From the NCBI GenBank assembly GCA_963675135.1, contig OY776129.1, positions 62,063,028 through 62,127,027 of the forward strand: a stretch of 64,000 nucleotides of DNA, written 5' to 3'. The stretch comes from Galeopsis tetrahit (lineage: Eukaryota > Streptophyta > Magnoliopsida > Lamiales > Lamiaceae). Of the stretch, positions 22,360 to 34,800 are shown piece after piece. The notes under the pieces were generated by a model. The model saw nothing but the letters and a program-made list of their open reading frames with translations. It was not told the DNA's origin and ran no database searches. How positions within the stretch are numbered: position 1 is the stretch's first letter; each line of letters opens with the position of its first letter. Made by a program: the position numbers and the translations under genes.

Positions 22360-23335
22360 TGTAAACACAAATTCGTGAATTAAATATAAAAACGCAAAAA
22401 TGCGAACAATTTTATTTAATTTCGGATTAAACCGATGAATATTGCGGGTTACAATCTCTAATTTGTTCCTCTGATTCTCTCTTCTTGAACTTCACTTGGA
22501 TTTCTTGAGCTTTTGGAGCTGGATCCGCAGCCGAATCCGATCTTGTATTTGGGGCTTTTATAACGTTAATCCAAAGGTTTAGCACCGTATTTTGGATTAA
22601 ACGCCGAATTTAGGGACTTTTTGGATGAACGTCGTTGAAGATCGTTCTTGAATTTGGGACTTTGTAACGTTAATCCAAAGGCTTGATGCCGTATTTTGGA
22701 TTAAACGTTTGATTTTCGGGACTTTTCAGGACTTTTCGGGACTTTTTCGGGACTTATTGGGACTTTTCCAATGAAGATCCACGAAGAACTTTGAAGAAAC
22801 GCTGAATTGAAGAGGTTTAGCACCTTGATCTCCACTCGAACACTACTTCTTGCCGCTTTGCACGAAGAACGCCTTGAAGAAACGCCGAATCGAAGGGGCT
22901 TAGCACCTTGATCTCCACTCGAACGCTGCTTCTCGCCGCTTTGCACGAAGAACGCCTTTGAAGCTCCTCCACTTGCTGAAGAACACTCTAAAATCTCTGC
23001 AGAGAATTTTAGAGCCTTGAATGCTTCTCCTTTTGTTGATGATCAAAATGAATGAAATGAGGCCTCTATTTATAGGTGTAGGCCTAGAGATATTTGTGCA
23101 AGTGGTTAGGGCTTTAATTCAAAATTTTGAATTACTTGATGGGCTAAGAATACCCTATTTGGGCTTGATTTGATTTGTTGGACTTTAGAGGCCCATCTTC
23201 ATTTATGGGACTTTTAGAGGCCCGTCTTCATTTATCGGACTTTAGAGGCCCGATTTGAATTTGTTGGACTTTAGAGGTCCGACTTGATTTGTTGGGCTTT
23301 GGAGGCCCAAATTAATTAAATTTTGCTTGTCTACA
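22360..23335 (-). repeat. 5' LTR of gag-only retrotransposon (976 bp)
   Basis: On the minus strand it begins TGTAGACAAGC and ends TGTTTACA. A TATA-like CTATAAATAGAGG (minus, near 23070) is a candidate promoter. Confidence 0.93.
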
Positions 23336-23782
23336 TATGTCATTTATGTAAATATAATATTTGTATTATATTTCATTTGTGGAGCGTGTTTATAGAAGGG
23401 AGAAGACACCAGCGTTATTTTTTTCATCATATTATGTGCAAGTAGATATGCATTTGTTATGCCCCAAATTAAAATTATGTTATAATTAAAATTATTAAAG
23501 TATTGTTTAAAAAATTAGGAAAATGGAGTAGTTTAATAAATACATATTTTCAGTTCCTAAAGTAGAAAATTTATTGGATTATGTTAAGAAATTTGACTAA
23601 ATAAATTGTTGTTTCTGCTTTGTAATTTTGTATATTAATTTATTTTATTAATAAAATTATAATTATTTTATTCTATTATTATTTTTTATATACATAATGT
23701 AATATATATTGCTGTAAAAGAATAAAATTTTAAAATTTATATATATTTTAAAGATTACTTTTTAATCAATAAAGTAAAATTA

Positions 23783-23808
23783 ATATATATATATATATAT
23801 ATATATGT
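23783..23808. repeat. (TA)n microsatellite
   Basis: About eleven TA units within the Tourist-like element interior. Confidence 0.9.
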
Positions 23809-25330
23809 GGGCACGCAGTAATGTAGTGATAGATAAATATATATTTTTTATTATTTTTTCAAATTATATTTATTGTGTAAATTTTTTTTGATGTGTGTTT
23901 TTTTTTTCATTTTTTTAAAATTATATACAGGTTAAATATACATTTTTCAAAATTTCAAATTTTACGCTATACTATTAATTTGTTGAAATTTTAATTTTTG
24001 TATTTTTTAAATTATATTTAAATTTTATACATAATTTTATAATTGGATAAAAAATGACAAAATTGAAACATACATCAGTATTTTGTAAAGTTAAAACTTA
24101 AAGAATTTATTTTGAAATATCCTAAACTTACGGGACCATTAATCAAATTTCCTCGTGTTTCAAAAAAAAAAAAAAATACAAAGTAGAGATAGAGAATGAG
24201 ACTCAATCACGTGTGGGGTGTTTCAAGCTATTGCCATTTATGCCAGTTGTGGGTCCCTTCACTATAAACATGGATGTTGCCATTTTTTTTTTAATGGCTA
24301 ATAAAAATTTTGGTCATTTAAATTTAGTTTTAGTAAATTAAAGCTCAGATGATTGTATTAAAAAAAAAAAAAATTGGAACGGTAAAAAAAAAAAGTCATT
24401 TTTGTAGTTTTAATTATTTCTATCTTAATCTATATTTCTTAATTCATCTCTCAAAATATTTTAACAATATTTATTTTTGCATAATTTAAACATTATATTT
24501 ATTTCTACATAATTTAAATATTATATTTAATATTTAAATATAGTATTTAATTAAAGAAGTAAAATTATAAATCAAATAAATAATGAATAAAGATGATAAA
24601 AATAAATATAATTTGATAGTGGGACATGAATAGTTATTTTGGGAGAATGAAGCATTGAGGAGGAATGAGTATTTTAAAGGAAGGGGTATGAAATTTTTGA
24701 GGTGGCACACATGTAGCATATATGTGGCAAATCCAAACCTCCAAATTCATTCCTAGCATTGGAGATGCTCTAATATAGAGAACATGTACTTTGTAGAATA
24801 ATATAGAAAACATTTGTCAGTGGTTTAATTAAAATCATGATAGTATATAAGGAGATTAAATTATGGCCTAATTAAAATGAGTGCTAGTTGATTAAAAATA
24901 CAATTGCACAACTTTTACTTTTAATAATTAAGAAATTGTAAATAAAAATAATTGTGAAAATCGAAAAACTTTTTTTTAAAAAAAAAAAAGGGAACAAAAT
25001 GAATATAAAATAGATTTTAAGATTTACATAACAAAAAAATATATTAAAACTAATGTGATATTCAAAATTTAAAGAAAAAAATGACCTCCTTGTTTTCGAT
25101 GAACTATGTTGAACAGGGTTGCAGTAACACTTTCATGATCAACCGGCAAGTGATTTAAAAAAAACATAATATAATTATTTGTAAAATATGTAGGATTATA
25201 TAAGAGTAATGAAGAATAGGATAATGTGGTTGTACCTTTGATGAAAAACTTTTGCATTGAAATTGTGTTATCAAATTACTGTCATCCGATAACTTGACCA
25301 CTATATATAGTTATTCCAGTTACTCTTCAA

Positions 25331-25818
25331 GTCTTCTTCAGAGATGTGGATTCTGAAAATAAATTTATGAACCAAATGTTCAAACTGTGTATCGGTAAAG
25401 TGCCTGTAATCCTTCCTGTTAGGAGACGAAAGAAAAATTTGTAGGGGTGTTTTGTAGCTAATAATATAAGGGTGTTGGGCTTTTCAACTCCGAAATTATA
25501 CAAATTGTACGTAAGTCCTTCTTTAATAACGTTCTGATACTTGTGTATGGGGTATCTCGGGTAGCTTGTATTTTTGTTCCCTAAATAAATAGAAAATAAA
25601 CGTCACATCAAATGGAGAATAACAAAAAATTAAATGGAAATTAAGAGTAAACTGAAGAAATTTAGAGTAGAAATGCTCACCTTTTCATCAATGACTACTA
25701 ATTCAAAGTAATTCTTCTGTTTGCCGTCATTTAAAAATACAGTCCAACATCGCACAACTTTTACTTTTAATCTCCATGTTTCCTTGTCGGGAGAAATACA
25801 ATATAATAGAGAAATCAA
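25331..25818 (-). pseudogene. Replication protein A-like (DUF223 OB-fold) remnant
   Basis: Exon one (25681-25818) reads WRLKVKVVRCW...FELVVIDEK, the N-terminal OB-fold signature of plant RPA1-like proteins. It ends at a GT donor. The next exon begins after an AG at 25580 with GTKIQAT, joining exactly where the family has DEKG-K-I-A-T. A frameshift near 25530 moves the reading to IKEGLTYNLYNFGVEKPN and ATKHPYKFFF, again family-typical. The intron is 100 bp with intact splice sites. The frameshift and later stops make it a remnant. Such genes are recurrent passengers of plant Helitrons, supporting the Helitron call at 18252. Confidence 0.7.
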
Positions 25819-25849
25819 TTAATCAAAGGAATTGTTGAATGATGAGTTT

Positions 25850-26340
25850 GGTTCTGGACGGATAAAATGACATAAATAATTAAGTAGAGAGAACTGTAAA
25901 TAAAAATAAAGGTTGAAAACCAAAAAAGGGAGAAGGAGGAGAGAAAATAAAAAAAGAGAAAAGATGGAGAGGAGGGAATGAAATAATTATTTAAAAAAAT
26001 ATATAAAAGAAAACTATAAAAAGAAAACCGTAAAGAATCTGAGAGAGAGAGGAGAAATATTTTTTTTTTAAAAAGAAAACTGTGGTGGAGATTGGAGAAC
26101 AAAAGAGGAAAGATAGAGAGGGGATCTGAAATAATTATTTAAAAAATATATAGTATAAAAGAGAACTGTAATAAAACTGTATAAAGAAAACAATTATTTA
26201 AAAAATATGTATAAAAAATAAATAAAACAATTATTTAAGAAAACTGAATAAAGAAAATTAACCGGAAAAAAAAGGGAAGAAAGAGGAGAGAGATCGAAAA
26301 AATAAATGTAAATTCTAAGAAAATGCAAAAAATAGAAAGA
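25850..26340. repeat. Purine-rich strand-asymmetric tract with repeated AATAATTATTTAAAAAA units
   Basis: The plus strand is dominated by A and G, with GAGAGA runs. A unit containing ATAATTATTTAAAAAA followed by AAAGAAAACTGTA-like text recurs near 25981, 26130 and 26190. No coding potential. Confidence 0.65.
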
Positions 26341-26399
26341 GAGAAATGTGAGATGCCACGTCAGAAAGAAAAGATTTAGAAATAGTAATTAAGGGTATA

Positions 26400-28480
26400 T
26401 TATTAATTTTAAACATATCCACTGCATTGCACCATTATTTCACGGAAAAGTTAATTAACATCGTCCAGACTTTTTCAAACATAAAGAATCATCTTATCAA
26501 CTGTGTATTCAATTATCATTTTATATTTTTATATTATAATATCATATATTTGGATAATTTCAGAACAATATATATTCATTGCAGTACTCGAAATTAATCT
26601 AATTTTGGAGAAGGATCGATTGTAGACGAATAGATGACCATCGAATTGAATCAATTAGATTTGAATTCGAAAAAGGAAAGAGAAGTTGAAATTATGAATA
26701 AGGTTGAAATATTGCTAAAAGACTTTTAAATGGAATTCTTTAAATTAATTTGAATTATATAATATGCAGGGCATATTAGAAAATTTGTAACTGGTTTTGA
26801 TTTTTGTTTAAATTTTTTGTCTCATTTTGTTTTTAGCTCTTGAATTTTGTCTCTAAATGTCAATAAACTTCCTTTTAGAATATACTCCCTTCGTTCCACA
26901 ATAACTTTCACACTTTCCTTTTCGACACTTTCCTTTTCGGGACGTCCCATAATAACTTTCACACCCTTAAAATGGAAAATCCTTTATAAACTCCACCCTC
27001 ACAATAACCTCAAATTTACACAAATGCCATTATTTTATCTTCACACATACACAAAAGTCAACTAATTTATTTACTTTATACATAAAGTTTTACAAAATTA
27101 CCCCTCAAAACTTCACTCATTATTACACTTTCTTAATTTGCGTGCCCATCTACGTATGAAGATTAATATGGGACGGAGGGAGTACTTTTTATCCATTAAA
27201 TTATTATTTACTAAGTAATATTATACGTTAGCCAAAATAATTATTCCCCAACAATTTTTTTTAAACAATTGTACCACATTAAACAAAAGATTCTAACATA
27301 AACTACATCATCCATCACATTTTCGTCCACTTTAAAGGCATGACCGAGTCACTGGACGGAACCCTTACACAAATGTTTTGCTGGATTTGTCAAATTAATT
27401 AGGAATTGAAACAATTTGACTTTTTTTATTTTTTAAGAAAAAAGCAACAATACATTTATATTAAGTTTCCTATAATATTGTTTTTTTTTTCAACTGAATA
27501 AATTGAAAAACAAATAGTGCAGCTTCTGGAATGGAATGATAGATAGACATATCATCCAAAATGTCAATGAGTGGGGATTTTTTACTTCTAGAATATGAAA
27601 TCATTAAACAAAGAATCATTGTACTATTATATAACAAAACGCTCATTATTCATTCCATATGCATCCCTCACCCACAAAACTCCTAACTTAGCATTCCCCT
27701 TAAACTCCATCGTCCACCCAAAATGCATGATGTAAAATACTAGTAAAAGTTTCTTTTCATGAATTAAATTATAAATGTTCAACATATTTTGAAATGGCAT
27801 ATAACTAATAAAAAAATTGTTAGATATGCTTCAAACTTGCAAATAATTTCGCAGACTACATTATTACAATGAAGTGTACACAAGTAACAAATAAAAGTAC
27901 TGTTTAGTTAAAGGGGTTGTACTCCTTCACAGTTATTTGTGTATATTTATTTATTTAAAGTATTTTTTCATATATTTATAAATTGAACATTGAAATTATT
28001 TATCATTAAAATTTTACATCCATAATTACTTATTTTATCCTTATATCAGTAGCTTTTTAAAATTGATTTGTGCATATTCTTATTTTTCTGTAGACGTTTA
28101 ATAAAGAAACAGAAGAAAAAATGAATCATAATTTGCTGTTCCAACTTTAAAATTTGTAAAGTTAAAACAAAAAACAATAATAATATGGTTAAATGTTCGA
28201 ACTACTTTTTTGAACGGTATAATAATACAAATAAAATATATGCAAAATTTATCTTTCATCAATGTAATTGAACTAACCAAATTAACTGAGAGCGTTAATT
28301 TTGGTTCAATTTCTTAAAAGTTCGATTCAATTTTTGATCTTGTATATACATAGTTCGATTCAATTTTTGATTTTGTATATACATAATTCGATTAATTCAA
28401 ATGAAAAAATGAAATTAAATGAAAGCTCACCCCTACTTCTTAATAGGGCACTGCGACAGCAAAAAAACACTCTGAACTGA
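26400..28480. other. AT-rich intergenic spacer between Helitron-like region and Rab copy B
   Basis: It contains one Stowaway (26885-27182) and, at 28300-28435, a TTCGATTCAATTTTTGAT-rich segment ending CTCACCCCTA, which looks like one end of a hAT MITE. No gene is visible. Confidence 0.6.
26885..27182. mobile_element. Stowaway MITE
   Basis: Ends CTCCCTTCGTTCCACAATAA and ATGGGACGGAGGGAG are flanked by TA (26883-26884, 27183-27184). The left terminal motif (CACTTTCCTTTTCGGGAC) is locally duplicated. Confidence 0.88.
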
Positions 28481-28861
28481 TATTTATGAATGATGTCGAA
28501 TTTGCTAATATACACAATAAAGATCCTTCCTGATGAAAGTGTTACATATTACATGAATAAAAAAGACAATTCCCTTCACAAGTCACAGTGAATTTTTTTA
28601 TCGAAGAAACTGAATTTAGCATTAAACCTGCGTGGATATTTAAAAGGCATAATAAGTCAAATAGAGGGTTAAAAGCCAAGGAAAACCACAAAGTCCAATT
28701 CAAATAAAAAGAACCTTTATCATTAGTAGAAGAGTAGAATAATTTCCGGAAAAGAAATTATAAGAACCAGCAAGCAAATCTTCACGAAATAGCTTCTGTT
28801 TTGTTTTTTCTTCATAACGGCATAGCACCCAAGCGCATTCCATTTGATCTTTCATGGACGT

Positions 28862-31800
28862 TCAAGAACCGCAGCAAGCGGACTTCTGGGCGACCTGCCC
28901 TGCTCCACCAGCTGCGTCGGGCTGATTGATCTTAATAGTTGTGGGCTGCAATCCAGACAATGAATCAGTCATCACAGAAAAAACGACTTCAGAAGCTGTG
29001 ACCATTAGCTGTGACCATTTTACCGAAGCTAAATTTGCACACATTTCACAAAGTGATCAAAATCATGGCCAGATTCACAAATCTAAAAGAATTTATCAAA
29101 CATGGCATAAAAACTAGGGGTGAGCAAAAGTTGGCTGAAACTGAAAACCGAGCCCAACTGAACCAAGACATGATATTTGGTTCGGTTTTTATTATTACAG
29201 TTCGGTTACAGTTTAAATTTTAAATACAACAGTAGTTCGATTTTTTATTTGGTTTTCAGAGAAAAAAATCCAAATAAACCGGGCCAAAATCATGAATATA
29301 TAGTATTTGAAATATTTTTTAATACTTAAGGAGTAACATTTACTTAATTACCTCAATTCATTAATTCGACAAAAGTTAAAAATGTATACAATTTATATTG
29401 TGTTGTATTGCATGTTTGAGGAACTTGCGGAATGGATATTCATCAAGAAATAAGGTTTCAAGACTTGCAGCAAGTATATCTTGAGTAAAAGGGAAACATA
29501 ACTAAAATATAAATGATAGTAGGTGAAGATTCATAGGAAATGCTTTAGATGTAGAAAGAAGGATGAAATTATACTTCCAGGATGAAATTGCAGAATGTAC
29601 AAAATGAAAAAATCATCAAATCTACAAAACTTCCAGTTTCTTTTTTTTTGTTATTTTCGGTTTCAGTTCGGGGATGAACCGCCTGATGCTTACCCCTAAT
29701 AAAGATGCAAAGCTTGGAATATTTTTGGGAGACATTGTGGTGGCCTTGTATAAATAAAGTAAGAGATTTCCTAACCTCTGCTTTGGTGTCTGTATCTGAA
29801 AGCCTTTGCTTTATATCGCGGGCTATTGAAAAGAAAACTTCTTCCACGTTAAGATTAGTTTTTGCACTCTGCACCAAATCGTACATCCTTAAATACATGT
29901 GTATTTACTGTAATTCTTTCTTCTAGAAGATATGAAAGTACTTACAGTTTCAAAGAATTTGATCCCGTACTCATCAGCCAGTGCTTGACCCTTGGCTGTA
30001 GGCACAGCCTGCACCATGTGCACAACAGAAAGTTCATTCAGTAATAATTAGAATAAAAGAAATTGGCATATAGGGCCACCATAAAGCAAAAGCCTTTTAT
30101 AAAAATGTGAATTTCTGATTTCAAATCCTAAACCTTATTGTTGTGCTGGTTTAACACAAAATAGATTAATAACCATTTCGATTGGGAAACAAACAAAAAT
30201 CAAGAGGTTTCACGTTTAGTGGGAAAATACGAGGATTTCCGGCTTTCTTTTAAAATCTAATTTTCATAGTGGGAAAACTGACCCAGTAACTTACCATGTG
30301 TGATCTTGACCTTGCTTGAACATGATACAATTTCAGCAAAAACTTTTAAATAGTGAAATTGTATTCTCAAGAAGAGTGTTTATTTATTTCGGACATCATA
30401 TCCAAAACAGTGTCTAATTTATCGTTCTCAAGGAGTCTCCTAAATGAAGGCGAAACATATGATCATTTCAGAAACAACCAAAGACCCTCTTAGCCGAATG
30501 CCCGGGAAAGAAAAGTGCTTTTAAGATTTTTACCTTTCTACTGAAGCTGAATTATTTTGTTTCACGTTAATTTTTAAGGAAAGCATAATAGTCATTAATA
30601 CCCAGGCATTTAGATTGAAAGAAGCATGTCAATTATACACCTTTGTTTTAAACAGGTTACCCCAAAATCAGAATTGACAAGTAACCACAAATGACAAATG
30701 AAGTTATGCAAATGAAAATTACCCTTTTGCTTTCATCCATGTCAGCTTTGTTTCCTACCAATATCTTGTTGACATTGTCAGAAGCGTGTTGTTCAATGTT
30801 TCGAATCCAGTTCCTAATATCTGTACATATAAGTATCAACTTTAAAGGTAATGGAAGCAACAATTGACAAAAAGCAACCAAATTATCAATTACAAACAAT
30901 TTTCCAGGAACCATTGCTATTAAACATCATCCTGGTAGAGAAAAATGATGTAAAATAAAAAAAGGAAAACGGAAAACCAATAAGGATGTTGAACATTTAA
31001 GGACGCTTATCTTTTATGTGTTTGGGACTAACTCTTGTTATTTTGTTTCTATTTTTGGATAACATACACTTCACATAAAAATAAAATAGAGAAACCTCAT
31101 AGTATTTCTTATGACTCCAAAAATTACTGATCGACATTTCACAGAGACAACATAATTTTAAAAGTCACACATTGCAAAAAATAAATATATATAGTACTCC
31201 GTATTAAATAGGAGAGAAAAGAAATGATGGGCTATTTCCTTTTTTTGATGGAGACCACCGTGTGTCCTCTCATCTTCAGAATCCATTATTCTACGTAATT
31301 CTTTGGTAGAATGGATAGAACTGGGGGAAGAAGGGACCGGAATGAATGGGAAGATCCAAAATTAGCATTTATATGATTAATACTATTTATTCAACAAATT
31401 AGATAAATATATACATGTATGACCACAAAAATGGGTTGAGGATATCTTCAGAATACAAAGGGATTAGGTTGAGAGGAAAATGGAAAGGGACTCACAGCTT
31501 CACAGGGTGAAGCAAAGCTACAGTAAGAATCAATAACCAATGAAATCATGCAGAGCAAAAATAGTAAAACCTTACTGTTAAAGGATGATTCATCTGTAAC
31601 ATCATAAACCAACAATATGCCCATGGCTCCACGATAATAAGCTGAAAAAAGGAAAGGAGAAAATTGAGTGACAACTGTAGCATGACGAATACGTATTTTC
31701 ATGTGATCAATAACCAGAAAATAAAACACAAACGGTGAAATCCCATACAAGCATGCATATAAATTGCTTTTCTACCATTAAAATAGAAAAGTAGACAAGT

Positions 31801-34800
31801 ACCAATTGTCCTTTTAGCTGGAAAGAATGTAGCTCCTCTTCTGTAACTAATGTCATGACATTTATATTATAAATATCTTTCCATACTACTATTCTGAGAG
31901 TGATGAGTGACTAATCAAGCATCCCAGCCTGTGCTTTGAATTCAGTGTTTATACATTTATTTTATGCAAAGCAGAAATTTTAGATATTCCTGGGTTCAGG
32001 TTAGAGAAACATAGGGGAGAACAGAGATATGAATTGGACATTTAAGTTTTCTTTGACGTATTAACAGCAAGCAAGAATGACTATAAACAGATCACTGATA
32101 CACTTGAAAATTTCCATAGTAAAGGCAAAACTATTTTACTGCCCTTCTAAATGACTTTTTATCATCCTTCCTATGTGTATCCACAAGATCATAACTCATA
32201 AGAAAGTTTACAAATAAATAATGCAAATCTCTCTTCAAGAAGACCATAAAAGGATATCTACCTGTAGTGATTGTACGGAATCGTTCTTGGCCTGCTGTAT
32301 CCCAAATTTGAAGCTTGATCCGTTTTCCATCAAGTTCGACAGTTCTTATTTTAAAATCAATTCTACAGGAAATTTACACCTAAAATCAGAAACAAAATCA
32401 AGCATCCATAGTTGTGTTTCACAATTATATTCTTACCCAATGGTGGTAATGAAACTAGTCGTGAAAGAACCATCAGAGAATCGCAAAAGTAGGCAACTCT
32501 TGCCCACACCTGCAGGTTAAGAACACAGGGGTCAGGCAAAAAGTAGAATATCATTTCAAAGCACATTCACTTGTCCCTATGCAGAGCAAGGAAGAATAAA
32601 GATCACCAAACAACGTAAAATCTAATGAATAATCCCTAGTACTAATACAAAGTGCAAAAAGATATAGTGACAGAGAATATTGTGATTAAAAGATGTGTAT
32701 TATTGTGAATAATGTTGGGTATTAATACAAAGAACAGTAAAATATACACAATAAATAGCCCTCTCTGCCTTTTTAAATTATTTTACTCTTTTTTTATGAC
32801 CTAGAACCTCAACACAGCAGGGTCCTTATGGCCCACCCACAACTGCCAAACTCGGAGATAACCACACACGCCCCAGCGTGTGGGTCAGAGAGATATCAGT
32901 ACTCAGTGGTGATTGAAGCTGTAGAGAATAGAACCCAAGGCATCATACCGACCCAAACACAAATAAATTATATTTGTATGAAGAAGTGTATAAACAAGGT
33001 CAAATCTTCAATCCATTTCCGCTTATTTGAGTTATTTCTAATTCAATTTGTATGCATTTATTCTAATGTATATTAGATTGATCCTAAGCAGATGGTTATG
33101 AATTTGATGGCAGGTACAAACACGTGGCTTGTTTAAAATTTTGCCACGAATTGAAGAAACCAAGTCATTGACTCGTCCCATGTCTGAAATCTTCCACTTT
33201 CTCTAGTCCACATTTGATGTTGTGAATAATCCTTATACAAAATGTACTGCAATAACATAGTTGGCCAACGCCAAAGGCTTGTGTACTTCTTGCTGACTTC
33301 AATGCTCGCGTAAAAATTTCTACTCAAGTATCCTTACCTGAATGTCACTCCCACACGTACAAGATTGATGATGAATTGATGATTGATACAACACATGTCA
33401 TATTCCAAGGACATGCAATTATGGAATGAAATATGTGCTTATTTATTAGCAGTGTAAAGGTACATGTTTATCATAATGTATAGCACATGGCATAACTAAC
33501 CACATTATGCTCAGCCCATCAGTCATTGTTCATATATTCTCCTTGGGCATAGTACTCAAATAATTTTTGTATAGTAGATGAGTACACATATCCCTCACTG
33601 ATAACCTTATGCTCGAAAACCCCAGTAAAAAGGCGAAAGACAGTAACCTCATCTTAAGTAATATTCCCTCCGTCCCGGCCAAAGCTTCTCATTTTGCTAT
33701 TTTGGGTGTGGCAGTAGAAGCTTCCCGTTTCCTCTTTGGGACCTTTGTGTCCCTGCACCCTCAAATCACATCAACCTTATTATCTCTCTCCAATCACATC
33801 AATTTGTACCACGTCTAATTTTATGGAGTATATTATATTTCTTAATCTTGGTGAAATTTAAAAAAAAAAAAAAACAATGGGAAGTTATCATGGGACGGAG
33901 ATAGTAATATTTTAAACCTTGGAAACTGAAAAAAAGAAAGTAAAAGGCCAATATTCAACAGATTGCTGCTGTTTGATACTAATACTTAGACCTTACGAGT
34001 AGTTAAAGTAAGCACACAGTCAAAATTCTGCATGTTCATACAGCTAATCATAGGCAGAGTCGAGATATTTTCTGACAGTGATTGCAGTTTTCATGGTCCA
34101 CTCATTCTAACTAGGAACCTTATTTGGTTAAGTCGTTAACATTATCCAGCGTGGTAGCAGGTTCATAGAAACAACTGTAATCACTCTCATCATTGCAAGG
34201 ACATACAACAGCAACTTATCTTAGCAAGGGATAAAGCATTATGTTTCACATTTAAGTTTTAACAAGAAACAAACTCTCTTCAATCTCATCCAAGGACATC
34301 AGGCAAATCCACGAAAGAAACATATTGCTGCTGACGTTGACATTCATACAGTTTTATACATGCACACAGGACCACAAAGAAAGTAACACCCAAAACCAAC
34401 CTGCCTTACTTCCCCAGGTAAGGTTTAAAAAAATAAAAATTCTGAAGCTTCATCCAGCATTATCGTATCAGAAGTGAAAATAACTTCATAACAAAGCGTT
34501 TAAACTTATTGAAAAGAGTGCTTCGGTGACAATGCAAAATGAGACAATGTCAAGGACTTTACACGAGGCAAATGCAAAGAATACAGTCTAGAAACAAATT
34601 GCTACCAACTAAACTGTATAATAACAAAAACAGTAAATGGTATATTCATGATTAACAATAATTCTAATTTAACGACTCACACAAAATAACCAAGGAATGC
34701 AAACATTTCAGCACCCACACACATATATAACAAAACATATCTTCCGTACTATTTCTCGACATATTTTCCCAGAAAATATCACAAATGAAGATTCCATGTA

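Larger units (their letters stand above)
19434..23335 (-). mobile_element. Gag-only LTR retrotransposon (TR-GAG-like), complete with TSD
   Basis: Two LTRs (22360-23335 is 5', 19434-20418 is 3' on the minus strand) begin TGTAGACAAG and end TGTTTACA. Both flanks are TATGT (19429-19433, 23336-23340). Directly inside the 5' LTR is a primer-site-like TTGGCACGCCCAGTGGGAC; directly before the 3' LTR is the polypurine tract GAGGGGGCAATT. Between them lies one gag-like gene and no protease, RT or integrase. The LTRs differ by a few substitutions and several short indels, indicating recent insertion. Movement would need enzymes from a related element. Confidence 0.93.
18686..24770. mobile_element. Tourist/PIF-Harbinger-like TIR element, split by an LTR retrotransposon
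   Basis: Ends GAGCATCTTCAATGCTAGGA and TCCTAGCATTGGAGATGCTC are inverted with one mismatch over 20 bp, flanked by TAA (18683-18685, 24771-24773). Without the retrotransposon it is about 2.2 kb, AT-rich and without transposase. A three-base TAA duplication fits Tourist-like elements; other superfamilies with this TIR cannot be excluded. Confidence 0.7.
18252..26400 (-). mobile_element. Non-autonomous Helitron-like element, interrupted by nested insertions
   Basis: On the minus strand the 3' end is a perfect hairpin (18263-18279, CCCGCGAATTTCGCGGG) followed by TCTTACACTAG and a T, the canonical Helitron terminus. Upstream on the same strand are spliced remnants of a replication-protein-A-like OB-fold gene (25331-25818), a companion gene often carried by plant Helitrons. 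Removing the TIR element at 18686-24770 leaves about 2.1 kb. The 5' terminus is not identified; 26400 is a guess from a change in composition, and no RepHel helicase is present. Confidence 0.5.

Noticed and set aside
28300..28435. Possible complete hAT MITE
   Set aside because: Only the right tip (CTCACCCCTA) is recognisable; no left tip or target duplication found.
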